Below are positions 33,762 through 43,170 of a stretch of 64,000 nucleotides of DNA, in pieces. The notes beneath the pieces were generated by a model that made no database searches, was not told where the DNA came from, and was given only the letters and a program-made list of their open reading frames with translations. The position numbers and the translations under genes are program-made. The DNA lies in assembly GCF_042678405.1 (NCBI RefSeq), contig NZ_JBHTLI010000002.1, positions 186,001-250,000 of the forward strand, written 5' to 3'. The DNA comes from Salegentibacter_A chungangensis (lineage in GTDB: Bacteria > Bacteroidota > Bacteroidia > Flavobacteriales > Flavobacteriaceae). Every line of letters starts with the position of its first letter. Position 1 is the stretch's first letter.

Positions 33762-35144
33762 ATGAAAAAGACCTTATTTGATAAAATATGGGACGCGCAC
33801 GTCGTGGAATCGATTCCCGACGGGCCCGATATCCTGTATATCGATAAACATCTTATTCACGAGGTAACCAGTCCGCAGGCCTTTAATGAGCTGAAGGAAA
33901 GGGATATTCCGGTTTTCAGGCCGGAGCAGATCGTTGCCACAGCCGATCACAATACCCCCACCCAGGACCAGCATTTACCGGTGAAAGACCTGCTTTCGCG
34001 TAAACAGCTGAAGGAGCTCACCCAAAATTGCGAAGAGAACAATATCACGCTTTTCGGGTTGGGCCATCCCTATAATGGGATCGTGCACGTGATGGCTCCG
34101 GAACTGGGTATAACCCAACCGGGAATGACCATTGTTTGCGGTGACAGCCATACCTCCACCCACGGAGCTTTCGGAACTATCGCTTTCGGGATAGGCACCA
34201 GCCAGGTATCCCAGGTTTTCGCGAGCCAGTGCTTATTGGTGGAAAAGCCTAAGAAGCTTAGGGTGAACGTAAACGGTAAGCTGAAAAAAGGAGTACTTCC
34301 CAAGGATGTGATCCTTTATATCATCAGCAAACTGGGTACCAATTCGGGCACAGGCTATTTTTGCGAATATGCGGGAAATGTTTTTGAAGAGATGTCTATG
34401 GAAGGCCGGATGACGGTCTGCAATATGAGCATTGAAATGGGCGCTCGTGGCGGACTTATAGCTCCCGATGAAACTACTGCCGAATATGTAAAAGGCAGAG
34501 AATTTGCTCCGCAGGGAGAGGAATTTGACAGGCTGAAATCCTATTGGGAAACCTTAAAGACCGATGAGGATGCCGAATTTGATCAGGAGTATTCTTTTGA
34601 TGCCGAAGACATCGAACCAATGATCACCTATGGTACCAACCCCGGAATGGGGATCAAGATCACGGGATCTATCCCTGCCGAAGGTGGAAAAAGCGATGCC
34701 AAGGCACTTGCTTATATGGGCTTCAAGCCCGGGGAAAGTTTGCTTGAGAAACCTATCAACTGGATCTTTATAGGCAGCTGTACCAATTCAAGGATCGAAG
34801 ACTTCCGCGAAGCGGCAAATTATATCAGGGGTAAGAAAAAAGCCGATAATGTGAATGCGCTTATCGTCCCCGGCTCAAGGCAGGTGGCAGCCCAGATCAA
34901 AGCCGAAGGCCTGCAAAGCATCTTTGAAGAAGCTGGATTCACCCTTCGCCAACCCGGATGTTCCGCCTGTCTGGCAATGAATGATGACAAGATCCCGGCG
35001 GGAGAATATTGTGTATCTACCAGCAACAGGAATTTTGAAGGAAGACAGGGCCAGGGATCAAGGACTATCCTGGCAAGCCCTTTAACCGCTGCAGCCACGG
35101 CCGTAGCAGGAAAATTAACCGATTTTACAAAAAGTCTCAATTAA
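33762..35144 (+). CDS. leuC: 3-isopropylmalate dehydratase large subunit
   Basis: The iron-sulfur subunit of isopropylmalate isomerase, 460 residues. Aconitase-family motifs are present: CGDSHTSTHGAFGTIAFGIGTSQV, FIGSCTNSRIEDFR and GCSACLAMN, which supply the [4Fe-4S] cysteines. An in-frame TTG directly follows the leuA stop, but the ATG at 33762 (MKKTLFDKIWD) matches the family start. leuD begins one base after its stop. Confidence 0.97.
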   Translation: MKKTLFDKIWDAHVVESIPDGPDILYIDKHLIHEVTSPQAFNELKERDIPVFRPEQIVATADHNTPTQDQHLPVKDLLSRKQLKELTQNCEENNITLFGLGHPYNGIVHVMAPELGITQPGMTIVCGDSHTSTHGAFGTIAFGIGTSQVSQVFASQCLLVEKPKKLRVNVNGKLKKGVLPKDVILYIISKLGTNSGTGYFCEYAGNVFEEMSMEGRMTVCNMSIEMGARGGLIAPDETTAEYVKGREFAPQGEEFDRLKSYWETLKTDEDAEFDQEYSFDAEDIEPMITYGTNPGMGIKITGSIPAEGGKSDAKALAYMGFKPGESLLEKPINWIFIGSCTNSRIEDFREAANYIRGKKKADNVNALIVPGSRQVAAQIKAEGLQSIFEEAGFTLRQPGCSACLAMNDDKIPAGEYCVSTSNRNFEGRQGQGSRTILASPLTAAATAVAGKLTDFTKSLN

Positions 35145-35145
35145 A

Positions 35146-35763
35146 ATGGAAAAATTCAAGACCCTAACAGATAGAGCAGTCCCTTTAGATGCGGAGAATG
35201 TGGATACCGACCAGATCATCCCTGCCCGCTTCCTGAAGGCCACAGACAAGGCAGGTTTCGGGGAGAATCTTTTCCGGGACTGGCGCTTTGATAAGAATGA
35301 TAATCCGGATCCGGAATTCGTTTTAAACAAGGAAGAATATAAAGGCTCCATTCTGGTTGCCGGGAATAACTTTGGTTGTGGTTCCAGCAGGGAACACGCG
35401 GCCTGGGCCATCAAAGCCTACGGGTTCAAAGTTGTGGTATCCAGTTATTTCGCCGATATCTTTAAAGGAAATGCGCTTAATAACGGCCTGCTTCCGGTAC
35501 AGGTAAGCCCTGAATTCCTTGAAAAACTATTTACAGAGATCAACAAAGATCCTTCGGTAAATATAAAAGTAGACCTGGAATCTCAAAAAATTGAAGTCCC
35601 TGGTAAAGGGATTTCCGAAGATTTCGAAATAGATCCCTACAAGAAAACCTGCCTGATCAACGGGTTCGACGATATCGACTTCCTGGTAAGCAAACTGGAC
35701 GTGATCAAAAAATTTGAAGAAAAAAGAGCCGGAACCACACAGCCGGCAGTAGAAATGCAATAA
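35146..35763 (+). CDS. leuD: 3-isopropylmalate dehydratase small subunit
   Basis: The swivel-domain subunit that completes the isomerase with LeuC, 205 residues. Motifs DTDQIIPARFLK and FGCGSSREHAAWAIKAYGFKVV are diagnostic. It starts directly after leuC, implying translational coupling, and is followed 41 bases later by leuB. A small GGGTCT/AGACCC hairpin lies in that gap. Confidence 0.97.
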   Translation: MEKFKTLTDRAVPLDAENVDTDQIIPARFLKATDKAGFGENLFRDWRFDKNDNPDPEFVLNKEEYKGSILVAGNNFGCGSSREHAAWAIKAYGFKVVVSSYFADIFKGNALNNGLLPVQVSPEFLEKLFTEINKDPSVNIKVDLESQKIEVPGKGISEDFEIDPYKKTCLINGFDDIDFLVSKLDVIKKFEEKRAGTTQPAVEMQ

Positions 35764-35770
35764 AAAAATG

Positions 35771-35786
35771 GGGTCTTCAGAGACCC
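35771..35786 (+). other. Small hairpin between leuD and leuB
   Basis: GGGTCT (35771-35776) and AGACCC (35781-35786) around TCAG. No T run follows on the plus strand, so it is more likely a processing or stability hairpin than a terminator. Confidence 0.35.
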
Positions 35787-35804
35787 TCCCTAAAACATAA
35801 GAAG

Positions 35805-36920
35805 ATGAAGTTAAAAATAGCAATATTACCCGGAGACGGGATAGGTCCCGAGATCACACAGCAATCGGTGAAGGTGTTAAAAGCAGTAGCAGACAGATTT
35901 GACCACCAATTCGAATTTGAAGAAGCCTTAGTAGGAGCGGCTGCGATAGATTTATTAGAAAACCCGCTACCTGATGCTACGCTGGAATTATGTGAAAAAT
36001 CCGATGCTGTGTTATTCGGGGCGATTGGAGATCCCAAGTACGACAATAATCCGGAAGCAAAAGTGCGCCCGGAACAGGGACTGTTGAAGCTGCGAAAAGA
36101 ACTTGGCCTTTTTGCCAATATCAGGCCCGTGAAAGCATTCGACAAATTAATAGATCAATCGCCTTTACGCCCAGAAAGGATACAGGGTGCAGATATGGTG
36201 ATCTACAGAGAGCTAACCGGAGGTATTTATTTTGGTGATAAAAGCACCGCCGAAGACGGGCAGAGTGCGACCGATGTTTGTACCTATTCAGTAGAAGAGA
36301 TCGAAAGAATGGCTCATCTGGCCTTTAAAGCAGCGCAGCAAAGATCAAAGAAATTAACTTTGGTAGATAAGGCCAATGTGCTTGAGACTTCAAGGCTTTG
36401 GAGAAAAACGGTAACAGCCCTGGCTGAAAAATATCCCGATGTAAAACTGGATTTCCTGTATGTTGATAATGCCGCGATGCAGATGATCCTGGATCCCAAA
36501 CAGTTTGATGTGATCCTTACCGAAAATATGTTCGGCGATATTTTGTCTGATGAAGCCAGCGTTATTGGCGGAAGCATCGGCCTTCTGGCTTCGGCCTCTG
36601 TAGGTGATAAAAATGCCCTGTTCGAGCCTATTCACGGGTCATATCCGCAGGCGGCCCATAAGGGAATTGCGAATCCGTTAGCTTCGGTCCTCTCGGCAGC
36701 AATGCTTTTGGATCATTTTGACCTGACCGAAGAAGCCGAGGCGATTCGCCACGCGGTGGAAGTAAGCATTCAGCTGAATGTCTGCACACAGGACATCAAT
36801 AAAGACAACCATTATTCTACCGAAAAAGTAGGCGATTTCCTTGAAAGCCTCATCAGCGAAGTAGATAATATCAATATAAATAATGAGAACCTGAACTTAG
36901 GACAGATGACCATTATTTAA
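35805..36920 (+). CDS. leuB: 3-isopropylmalate dehydrogenase
   Basis: It oxidises and decarboxylates 3-isopropylmalate to 2-oxoisocaproate with NAD and a divalent metal. The 371 residues start with ILPGDGIGPEIT and carry RELTGGIYFG, the substrate and metal residues in LDFLYVDNAAMQMI and LTENMFGDILSDEASVI, and the NAD-binding HGSYPQAAHKGIANPLA. Last gene of the leu operon, with a terminator 23 bases after the stop. Confidence 0.97.
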   Translation: MKLKIAILPGDGIGPEITQQSVKVLKAVADRFDHQFEFEEALVGAAAIDLLENPLPDATLELCEKSDAVLFGAIGDPKYDNNPEAKVRPEQGLLKLRKELGLFANIRPVKAFDKLIDQSPLRPERIQGADMVIYRELTGGIYFGDKSTAEDGQSATDVCTYSVEEIERMAHLAFKAAQQRSKKLTLVDKANVLETSRLWRKTVTALAEKYPDVKLDFLYVDNAAMQMILDPKQFDVILTENMFGDILSDEASVIGGSIGLLASASVGDKNALFEPIHGSYPQAAHKGIANPLASVLSAAMLLDHFDLTEEAEAIRHAVEVSIQLNVCTQDINKDNHYSTEKVGDFLESLISEVDNININNENLNLGQMTII

Positions 36921-36942
36921 ACTTTCTTCATTTATGTTTTGG

Positions 36943-36980
36943 CCTCCCGACTTACTGTGTGGTTTGCGGGAGGTTTTTTT
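36943..36980 (+). terminator. Terminator of the leu operon
   Basis: CCTCCCG (36943-36949) pairs with CGGGAGG (36967-36973), followed by seven T. On the minus strand it lies just beyond argH but has no T run there. Confidence 0.85.
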
Positions 36981-36983
36981 GTT

Positions 36984-38261
36984 TTAGCTTTTCTGAATTT
37001 TATTCCTGATCTCCTCCAAAGCCAGGTTATCCTTGCTGCCCGTATGAGTATGCTTTTTGGATCCTGAAGGACTATAGGTGTCATTCTGCACCTGCTCCCC
37101 TATTTCCTTATAGGCATCCCTGAAGGATCTGCCCTGCATCACCAGGTCATTGATACTGTCTACAGTAAAAAGGTATTTGTACTTTTCATCATTAAGATCT
37201 ACATCTTTCACATTGATGGAAGCGATAGAATGAATAAATATGTCCAGGATCTCCTTAATATTCTCCACCGCATAAATGCTGTTCTCCTTGATCAGCTGAA
37301 AATCCCTGTGATATCCGCTTGGCAGGTTATTGGTGATCAGGATCATCTCATTTGATATCGCCTGAAGTTTATTGCATTTCCCCCTGATGAGTTCAAAAAC
37401 ATCAGGATTCTTCTTATGCGGCATAATGCTCGAGCCCGTTGTAAGTTCATCGGGAAAGCTGATAAAATCAAAATTCTGGCTCATATACAGGCAAACATCC
37501 ATCGCGAACCTGGAGAGCGTATTCGCCAGCGAAGCTATATTGGAAGTCACCGTTCTTTCGCATTTCCCGCGGCTCATCTGGGCGGCTACCACATTATACT
37601 TCATCGTGGAAAAGCCCAGCTCTCCGGTCGTGAACTCTCTGTCTATGGGAAAGGAGGAGCCATATCCCGCAGCAGAGCCAAGTGGGTTCTGGTCTACGAT
37701 CTTTAGCCCGGCATCAAGCAAATAAAGATCATCGATCAGCAATTCGGCATAAGCGGAAAACCAGAGACCGAATGAGGACGGCATCGCCACCTGTAAATGC
37801 GTATACCCCGGAAGTAATTTTTCCTTATGTTCCTCTGCAAGCTTTAAAAGCACCCCGATCAGGTCTTCGGTCTTGTTATGAATCTCCTTCAGGTTTTCCT
37901 TGAAATACAGCTGCATCGCCACCAGCACCTGGTCGTTCCTGGAACGGGCAGTATGTATCTTCTTACCGGTCTCCCCCAGAGCCCTGGTGAGTTCATATTC
38001 GATCTTGGAATGAACGTCTTCAAATTCCTCTTCAATTTGAAACTGCCCATTTTCCAGCTGCTCCTGCAGTTTAGCCAGTTCCTTTAAAACAGCATCCATT
38101 TCCTGCTGATCCATTATTCCCACTTTCCCCAGCATCCTTGCGTGCGCCTTGGAAGCAGTAAGGTCATATTCGGCCAGGTACATGTCCAGTTCCCTGTCAT
38201 TTCCCACGGTGAATTTTTCTATCTTTTTGTCTATTGAAATACCTTTATCCCAGAGTTTCAT
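36984..38261 (-). CDS. argH: Argininosuccinate lyase
   Basis: The last arginine enzyme, splitting argininosuccinate to arginine and fumarate. The 425 residues show the fumarase-superfamily signature GSSIMPHKKNPDVFELIRGK, plus KIHTARSRNDQV and PGYTHLQVAMPSS. It is the last gene of the leftward arg operon, 41 bases after the deacylase gene. The length is slightly under the common 460 residues, with all catalytic segments present. Confidence 0.97.
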   Translation of the reverse strand: MKLWDKGISIDKKIEKFTVGNDRELDMYLAEYDLTASKAHARMLGKVGIMDQQEMDAVLKELAKLQEQLENGQFQIEEEFEDVHSKIEYELTRALGETGKKIHTARSRNDQVLVAMQLYFKENLKEIHNKTEDLIGVLLKLAEEHKEKLLPGYTHLQVAMPSSFGLWFSAYAELLIDDLYLLDAGLKIVDQNPLGSAAGYGSSFPIDREFTTGELGFSTMKYNVVAAQMSRGKCERTVTSNIASLANTLSRFAMDVCLYMSQNFDFISFPDELTTGSSIMPHKKNPDVFELIRGKCNKLQAISNEMILITNNLPSGYHRDFQLIKENSIYAVENIKEILDIFIHSIASINVKDVDLNDEKYKYLFTVDSINDLVMQGRSFRDAYKEIGEQVQNDTYSPSGSKKHTHTGSKDNLALEEIRNKIQKS

Positions 38262-38302
38262 CCTAATATGTTTTTCTTCAGGCCTGTTATGCCCTGAATC
38301 GT

Positions 38303-39370
38303 TTAATTAAGTGCTTTTTCAAGCAGTTTGATATATTTTTCAATTCCTTCTTCAATCTCCTTTACATAAATGAATTCATCAGCCGAATGTGACCTTTTGG
38401 AATCCCCGGGCCCAAGTTTGAGCGAAGGGCATTTCAGCATCGCCTGGTCTGACAAGGTTGGCGAGCCGTAGGTTTTCATCCCCAGTTCCATTCCTGCTAT
38501 TACCAGTTCGTGGTCTTTTGGAATTGAAGATGAATTGAGTCTTAAGGAACGTGCCTTAATCTCATCTACCGGGGCTTTTTTCTGAAGAATTTCATCGATT
38601 TCGGCATTGCTGTATTTGTCATTTACCCGCACATCTATCACAAGGTCTACCTTTGCAGGCACCACATTATGCTGGGTTCCGGCATTGATCTGGGTAACCG
38701 TTAACTTCACCTCTCCCAAGGTTTCAGATTTCTTTTCAAATCGAAATTTCTCCAACCATTCCAGGACCTTTGCGGTTTTATAGATGGCATTGTCATTATT
38801 TGGATGTGCCGCATGTGACGGAGTGCCCTTAACCACAGCGTCAAAAACAATAAGTCCTTTTTCGGCAATGGCAAGATCCATTAAAGTAGGTTCCCCAACA
38901 ATGGCCACATCAATTTTAGGCATTACCGGCAACAGGCTCGTAATTCCGTTCTTCCCGTTGGTCTCTTCTTCCGCCGAACCTGCAAAGATCAGGTTATACT
39001 TCAGATCTTCAGCTTCATAGAACCAGGTGAAGGTGGCCAGCAGGGATACCAGGCATCCCCCGGCATCATTACTGCCCAGCCCATACAACCTGCCATCTTC
39101 AACGGTAGCCTCATAAGGCTTCCGGCTATAGCCGTCGTTAGGCTCTACCGTATCGTGATGTGAATTCAGCAACAACGTGGGTTTCGCCTTATCGTAATGT
39201 TTGTTGGTAGCCCAGACATTGTTCAAGTGCCTGTAAAAAGGAATATCCTTCTCCCTGAACCAGTTTTCCAGCAAACTCGCTGTCTTGTCCTCCATTCCTG
39301 AAAAAGATTCGGTCTCAATGAGTTTCTTCAACAGCTCCAGGGCTTCATTTTGTAATTCTGAGATCTGCAT
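38303..39370 (-). CDS. argE: M20 deacylase of arginine synthesis (acetyl- or succinyl-citrulline/ornithine deacylase)
   Basis: A 355-residue zinc aminoacylase of the M20 family. Metal ligands and catalytic residues are visible in LLNSHHDTVEP, LGSNDAGGCLVSLLA, GSAEEETNGKNG (catalytic Glu) and VGEPTLMD, with a later KRSHSADEFIYV His. In Bacteroidota this step acts on the N-acylated citrulline made by ArgF' instead of on acylornithine; whether the acyl group is acetyl or succinyl is unresolved. The start overlaps the argB stop by one base. Confidence 0.88.
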   Translation of the reverse strand: MQISELQNEALELLKKLIETESFSGMEDKTASLLENWFREKDIPFYRHLNNVWATNKHYDKAKPTLLLNSHHDTVEPNDGYSRKPYEATVEDGRLYGLGSNDAGGCLVSLLATFTWFYEAEDLKYNLIFAGSAEEETNGKNGITSLLPVMPKIDVAIVGEPTLMDLAIAEKGLIVFDAVVKGTPSHAAHPNNDNAIYKTAKVLEWLEKFRFEKKSETLGEVKLTVTQINAGTQHNVVPAKVDLVIDVRVNDKYSNAEIDEILQKKAPVDEIKARSLRLNSSSIPKDHELVIAGMELGMKTYGSPTLSDQAMLKCPSLKLGPGDSKRSHSADEFIYVKEIEEGIEKYIKLLEKALN

Positions 39371-40149
39371 TATTTAATGATTTTTGTGTGAAGTGTATTT
39401 CTGTTCAACAAACCGGAATCTCCAAGGTATATTCGTTCCACCCCCTTTTCCAGTGCTTCAAAACAGTTCTGCAGTTTTGGAAGCATTCCCTCGCTAATGA
39501 TCTTTTTCTCCAGCAGCTCCTGATATTTTGCTCCGTCAATATTCTCAATCACCGAACTATCATCTTCGGGATCCTGAAGAACTCCTTTTTTCTCAAAGCA
39601 GTAATAGAGTTCGGGCTCAAATTTAGCGCTCAGGGCCCGGGCGATCTCCGAAGCCACCGAATCGGCATTGGTATTAAACAACTGCCCGTCCTCACTATAG
39701 GAAATTGCAGAAAACACGGGAACCAGCTCATCTTCAAGAAGCCCTGAAATAAAAGCCTCATCAACTTTCACAATATCGCCCACATAGCCATAATCCACTT
39801 CCCTGACGGGGCGTTTTTTAGAAACTATGCTCTTACCGTCGGCGCCGCAAAGTCCAATGGCATTGCAGTTAAGGGCCTGTAACTTCGCTACAATATTTTT
39901 ATTGATCAGCCCGCCATATACCATTGTGATCACCTGCATTGCATTAGCATCGGTTATCCTGCGGCCGTCCAGCATTTTAGTCTCGTATCCAAGTTTCCCG
40001 GACATCTCTGTGGCCATCTTTCCGCCCCCGTGAACAAGGACCTTAGGTCCCTGCATCAAGGCGAAATCCTTCAGAAAAGGCAAAAGCTTTGCTTCATTTT
40101 CTATAAGCTTACCTCCTATTTTAACGATCTTTACTACCTGTTTTTTCAT
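39370..40149 (-). CDS. argB: Acylglutamate kinase
   Basis: It phosphorylates N-acylglutamate, the second step of arginine synthesis. The 259 residues carry the amino-acid-kinase motifs VKIGGKLIENE, LVHGGGKMATEMS, LDGRRITDANAMQVI and NTNADSVASEIARAL. A short N-terminus without the arginine-binding helix of long forms suggests it is not strongly inhibited by arginine (inference). It ends one base into the deacylase gene. The 61-base gap upstream holds a dispersed-repeat fragment. Confidence 0.95.
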   Translation of the reverse strand: MKKQVVKIVKIGGKLIENEAKLLPFLKDFALMQGPKVLVHGGGKMATEMSGKLGYETKMLDGRRITDANAMQVITMVYGGLINKNIVAKLQALNCNAIGLCGADGKSIVSKKRPVREVDYGYVGDIVKVDEAFISGLLEDELVPVFSAISYSEDGQLFNTNADSVASEIARALSAKFEPELYYCFEKKGVLQDPEDDSSVIENIDGAKYQELLEKKIISEGMLPKLQNCFEALEKGVERIYLGDSGLLNRNTLHTKIIK

Positions 40150-40151
40150 TC

Positions 40152-40200
40152 TTCTGTGTCACCTTGAGCGAAGCCGGGATATGGCTGAACCCCAACCTGA
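40152..40200. repeat. Degenerate dispersed intergenic repeat between argF' and argB
   Basis: The gap contains GTCACCTTGAGCGAAGC, very like the GTCACCCTGAGCG(A/G)AGTCGAAGGG repeats scattered through many Bacteroidota genomes, followed by unstructured sequence. It looks like a worn copy tolerated inside the operon. Confidence 0.45.
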
Positions 40201-40210
40201 TCAATACCCT

Positions 40211-41152
40211 TTAGTTTTCTAATATTCTCTTTAAGACCGCCTGTGCAGCGAAGGTCCTGTTTCCTGCCTGGCGAATCACCACCGAATTTTCACCATCCAG
40301 CACCTCATCGGCGATCACCACATTCCTTCTCACCGGAAGGCAATGCATCACTTTCGCATTGTTGGAAGGCTTCAGCTTTTCATTGGTCAGCGTCCATTCC
40401 CTGTCAGTTTTCAAAACTTTTCCATATTGCTCGTAACTGCTCCAGTTCTTTACATACACAAAATCGGCATTCTTCAATGCTTCTTCCTGGTTATGAATAA
40501 CCGGTGTATCTCCCGTGATTTTTGGATTCAGATCATAGCCCTCCGGATTGGCAATTACCAGCTCAACCTCCATTTTACGCATCACCTCCACAAAAGAATT
40601 AGGCACTGACTGTGGCAGGGCCTTTGGATGAGGAGCCCAGGTCAGGACCACTTTCGGCCTTTTACTGGTCTTCAGTTCTGAAATGGTAATAGCATCGGTG
40701 AGCGCCTGCAAAGGATGGCCCGTTGCACTTTCAAGATTGATCACCGGCACCGAAGCGTACTTCTTAAAACTGTTCAGTACGATCTCCGATTCGTCGGTCT
40801 CCTTATCCTCCAATGCCGGAAATGCCCTCACTGCAATAACATCGCAGTACTGGGAAAGCACCGCAGCAGCTTCCTTAATATGTTCCGCTTTATTTGAATC
40901 CATAACGGCTCCGTCTTCAAATTCCAGGGCCCAGCCGTCCTTATCGGCATTCATCACCAGCACTTCCATCCCCAGCAACTTCGCAGCCTTTTCGGTGCTC
41001 AGCCGGGTACGCAGACTCGGATTAAAAAACAGCATCCCAAGAGTTTTGGATTTTCCGGCAGCAGAAGCCGTGTTTTCCTTTTTCAGCTGAAGGGCTTCCT
41101 GGATAAGTTCCTCTAAATTTTCAATATCAGATAAGGTCGTGTAATGTTTCAT
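40211..41152 (-). CDS. N-acylornithine carbamoyltransferase (ArgF', probably succinylornithine type)
   Basis: This 313-residue transcarbamylase transfers a carbamoyl group to N-acylornithine, the Bacteroidota/Xanthomonas variant of arginine synthesis. Carbamoyl-phosphate residues are seen in FFNPSLRTRLST (about 42-53) and HCLPVRRN, with TWAPHPKALPQSVPNSF between. The acyl-specificity loop reads NKAEHIKEA with Ala89. From memory, the B. fragilis succinylornithine enzyme has Pro and the Xanthomonas acetylornithine enzyme has Glu at this site. Ala gives no acidic side chain to exclude a succinyl group, so succinylornithine is the better guess. It lies between argD and argB. Confidence 0.88.
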   Translation of the reverse strand: MKHYTTLSDIENLEELIQEALQLKKENTASAAGKSKTLGMLFFNPSLRTRLSTEKAAKLLGMEVLVMNADKDGWALEFEDGAVMDSNKAEHIKEAAAVLSQYCDVIAVRAFPALEDKETDESEIVLNSFKKYASVPVINLESATGHPLQALTDAITISELKTSKRPKVVLTWAPHPKALPQSVPNSFVEVMRKMEVELVIANPEGYDLNPKITGDTPVIHNQEEALKNADFVYVKNWSSYEQYGKVLKTDREWTLTNEKLKPSNNAKVMHCLPVRRNVVIADEVLDGENSVVIRQAGNRTFAAQAVLKRILEN

Positions 41153-41188
41153 TCTTTCAATTTCTTACAGCTTTAAGCTGAATCTTCT

Positions 41189-42325
41189 TTATTCGTATTT
41201 CTTCAGAGCTGTTTTCAATTCCCTGAAAAAAGCATCAAATTGTTCTTTTTTAATGTTCAGCGGAGGCAGGATCCTCAACAGCTTTTTGTTGCTCGCCGCC
41301 CCTGTGAAGATCTGGTGCCGGAATAAAAGGTCCTTTCGAAGTCCGGCGATCTCGAAATCGAATTCAAGGCCTATCATCAGCCCCCGGCCCTTTAGTTTTC
41401 TTATTTGGGGGATCTCAGCCACCTTTTCTTCCACATAATCAAAAAGCTCCCTGGCATTCTTCAAAAGCTGCTCCTTTTCAATGACATCCAGAACCGATAT
41501 TCCTGCCACACAGGCCAGGTGGTTTCCGCCAAAGGTGGTTCCCAGCATTCCGTTTTTTGGCTCAATTGCCTTGTCGATAAGGATACCTCCCATCGGAAAC
41601 CCGTTTCCCATTCCTTTTGCAACAGAAATGATATCGGGCCTTATCCCGTGTTTCTGGAACGCGAAAAAGTCTCCCGTTCTTCCGTAACCGGCCTGCACTT
41701 CATCGGCAATGAGCACGGTCTTATATTTCTTACAGAGTTCTGCGGCTCTTTCGTAGAACTCTGAAGTTGCTTCGTCCAGGCCTCCAACCCCCTGGATCAC
41801 CTCAAAGATCACCGCGGCAACATCTTCTTTTTTAAGTTCTGCTTCAAGAGCTTCGGCATCTTCAAAGGCAACTTTGGTCGTTTTGTGTCCTTTATTAAAA
41901 GGTGATTTGATGGTCTCATTATCTGTGACCGCCACTACTCCGGAAGTCCTTCCGTGGAAAGCATTCTCGAAGTAGATCACACGGTCTTTGCCGGTATGAA
42001 ACGAAGCGAGCTTTAATGCATTTTCATTAGCCTCGGCACCGGAATTGCATAAGAACAGGCTATAAGCCTCTACCCCGGAAAGCTTTTCCAGTTTTTGTGC
42101 AAGTTCGGTCTGCAACGGATTCTTAACCGAGTTGGAATAGAAACCTATGTTTTTCACCTGGTGGCTTAGTGCATTTACATATGCGGGGTGTGAATGCCCA
42201 ATGGAGATCACAGCGTGCCCGCCATAAAGGTCCAGGTATTTATTGCCTTCCTTATCAAAAACATAAGCGCCTTCGCCTTTTACCGGGGTGATATCGTAAA
42301 GCGGATATACATCGAATAAATCCAT
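41189..42325 (-). CDS. argD: Acylornithine aminotransferase
   Basis: A class-III PLP aminotransferase, 378 residues, converting N-acylglutamate semialdehyde to N-acylornithine. Motifs: CNSGAEANENALKLA (about 93-107), FHGRTSG, ADEVQAGYGRTG and the PLP lysine Lys237 in ISVAKGMGNGFPMGG. It begins two bases after proC and precedes argF' by 36. Ornithine aminotransferase is a close relative, but the operon context points to ArgD. Confidence 0.94.
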   Translation of the reverse strand: MDLFDVYPLYDITPVKGEGAYVFDKEGNKYLDLYGGHAVISIGHSHPAYVNALSHQVKNIGFYSNSVKNPLQTELAQKLEKLSGVEAYSLFLCNSGAEANENALKLASFHTGKDRVIYFENAFHGRTSGVVAVTDNETIKSPFNKGHKTTKVAFEDAEALEAELKKEDVAAVIFEVIQGVGGLDEATSEFYERAAELCKKYKTVLIADEVQAGYGRTGDFFAFQKHGIRPDIISVAKGMGNGFPMGGILIDKAIEPKNGMLGTTFGGNHLACVAGISVLDVIEKEQLLKNARELFDYVEEKVAEIPQIRKLKGRGLMIGLEFDFEIAGLRKDLLFRHQIFTGAASNKKLLRILPPLNIKKEQFDAFFRELKTALKKYE

Positions 42326-42327
42326 AG

Positions 42328-43122
42328 TTATTGTTCAGAGATATTGTTGATTTTTTTAAATGAGGCTTGTATCCCTTTTATAAGGGAAGAACTAAGCCCG
42401 TTATGCTCCATTTCGTTAAGCCCTTCAATGGTGCAGCCTCTTGGAGTGGTCACCTTATCGATCTCCTGTTCGGGATGCCTTCCCGATTCTATTAAGAGGC
42501 TGGCAGCACCAAGGCAGGTCTGCATAGAGAGCTCCTGAGCGTCTTTCGCATCAAAACCAAGCTGTACCGCTCCCTGGCTGGTTGCGCGTATAAGACGCAT
42601 CCAGAAGGCTACTCCGCTTGCGCAGATCACCGTGGCGGCCTGCATTTTATTTTCAGGGATAATGATGCTTGTTCCCAGCCTGTTGAAAATAGCCTCAGCA
42701 ATAGCGATCCTTTTTTGACCCTTTTCATTGCTGCAAAGGCAGGTCATAGATTTTCCCACCGCAATAGCCGTATTGGGCATTGAGCGGATGATAAAATGTT
42801 CCTCGCCAACGATCTTTTCGATCCTTGGGATCTTAAACCCGGTCACCGTAGAGATCAGCACGTGCTTTTCGGTAAGTTCCTCTTTTATCTCTTCCAGGAT
42901 CTTTTCCAATTGGGTAGGCTGCACTGCGAAGATCAGGATATCAGAATTCCTGACGGCCTCCAGATTATTGGAAGTAACGGTCACTTTCGAATATTCTTCA
43001 TATTCCCTGATAGCCTCCGTCTTCCTTTTAGTAAGAAAAAGACTTGTATGTGCATTGCTAAAGATAAGCCCCTTTGCGATGGAAAGGCCAAGATTACCCG
43101 TACCCAGAATTGCTATTTTCAT
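42328..43122 (-). CDS. proC: Pyrroline-5-carboxylate reductase
   Basis: It reduces pyrroline-5-carboxylate to proline. The 264 residues start with the NAD(P) fold ILGTGNLGLSIAKGL, contain SMPNTAIAVGKSMTCL and end with the C-terminal domain motif TPRGCTIEGLNEMEHNG. It lies between argC and argD, an unusual place for a proline gene. Glutamate-semialdehyde chemistry links the two pathways, and coexpression is assured by the two-base gap to argD. Confidence 0.94.
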   Translation of the reverse strand: MKIAILGTGNLGLSIAKGLIFSNAHTSLFLTKRKTEAIREYEEYSKVTVTSNNLEAVRNSDILIFAVQPTQLEKILEEIKEELTEKHVLISTVTGFKIPRIEKIVGEEHFIIRSMPNTAIAVGKSMTCLCSNEKGQKRIAIAEAIFNRLGTSIIIPENKMQAATVICASGVAFWMRLIRATSQGAVQLGFDAKDAQELSMQTCLGAASLLIESGRHPEQEIDKVTTPRGCTIEGLNEMEHNGLSSSLIKGIQASFKKINNISEQ

Positions 43123-43170
43123 AATTGTTCTATTTAACCAAAAGTTACTTTAATTCCACTACTTCACAGA

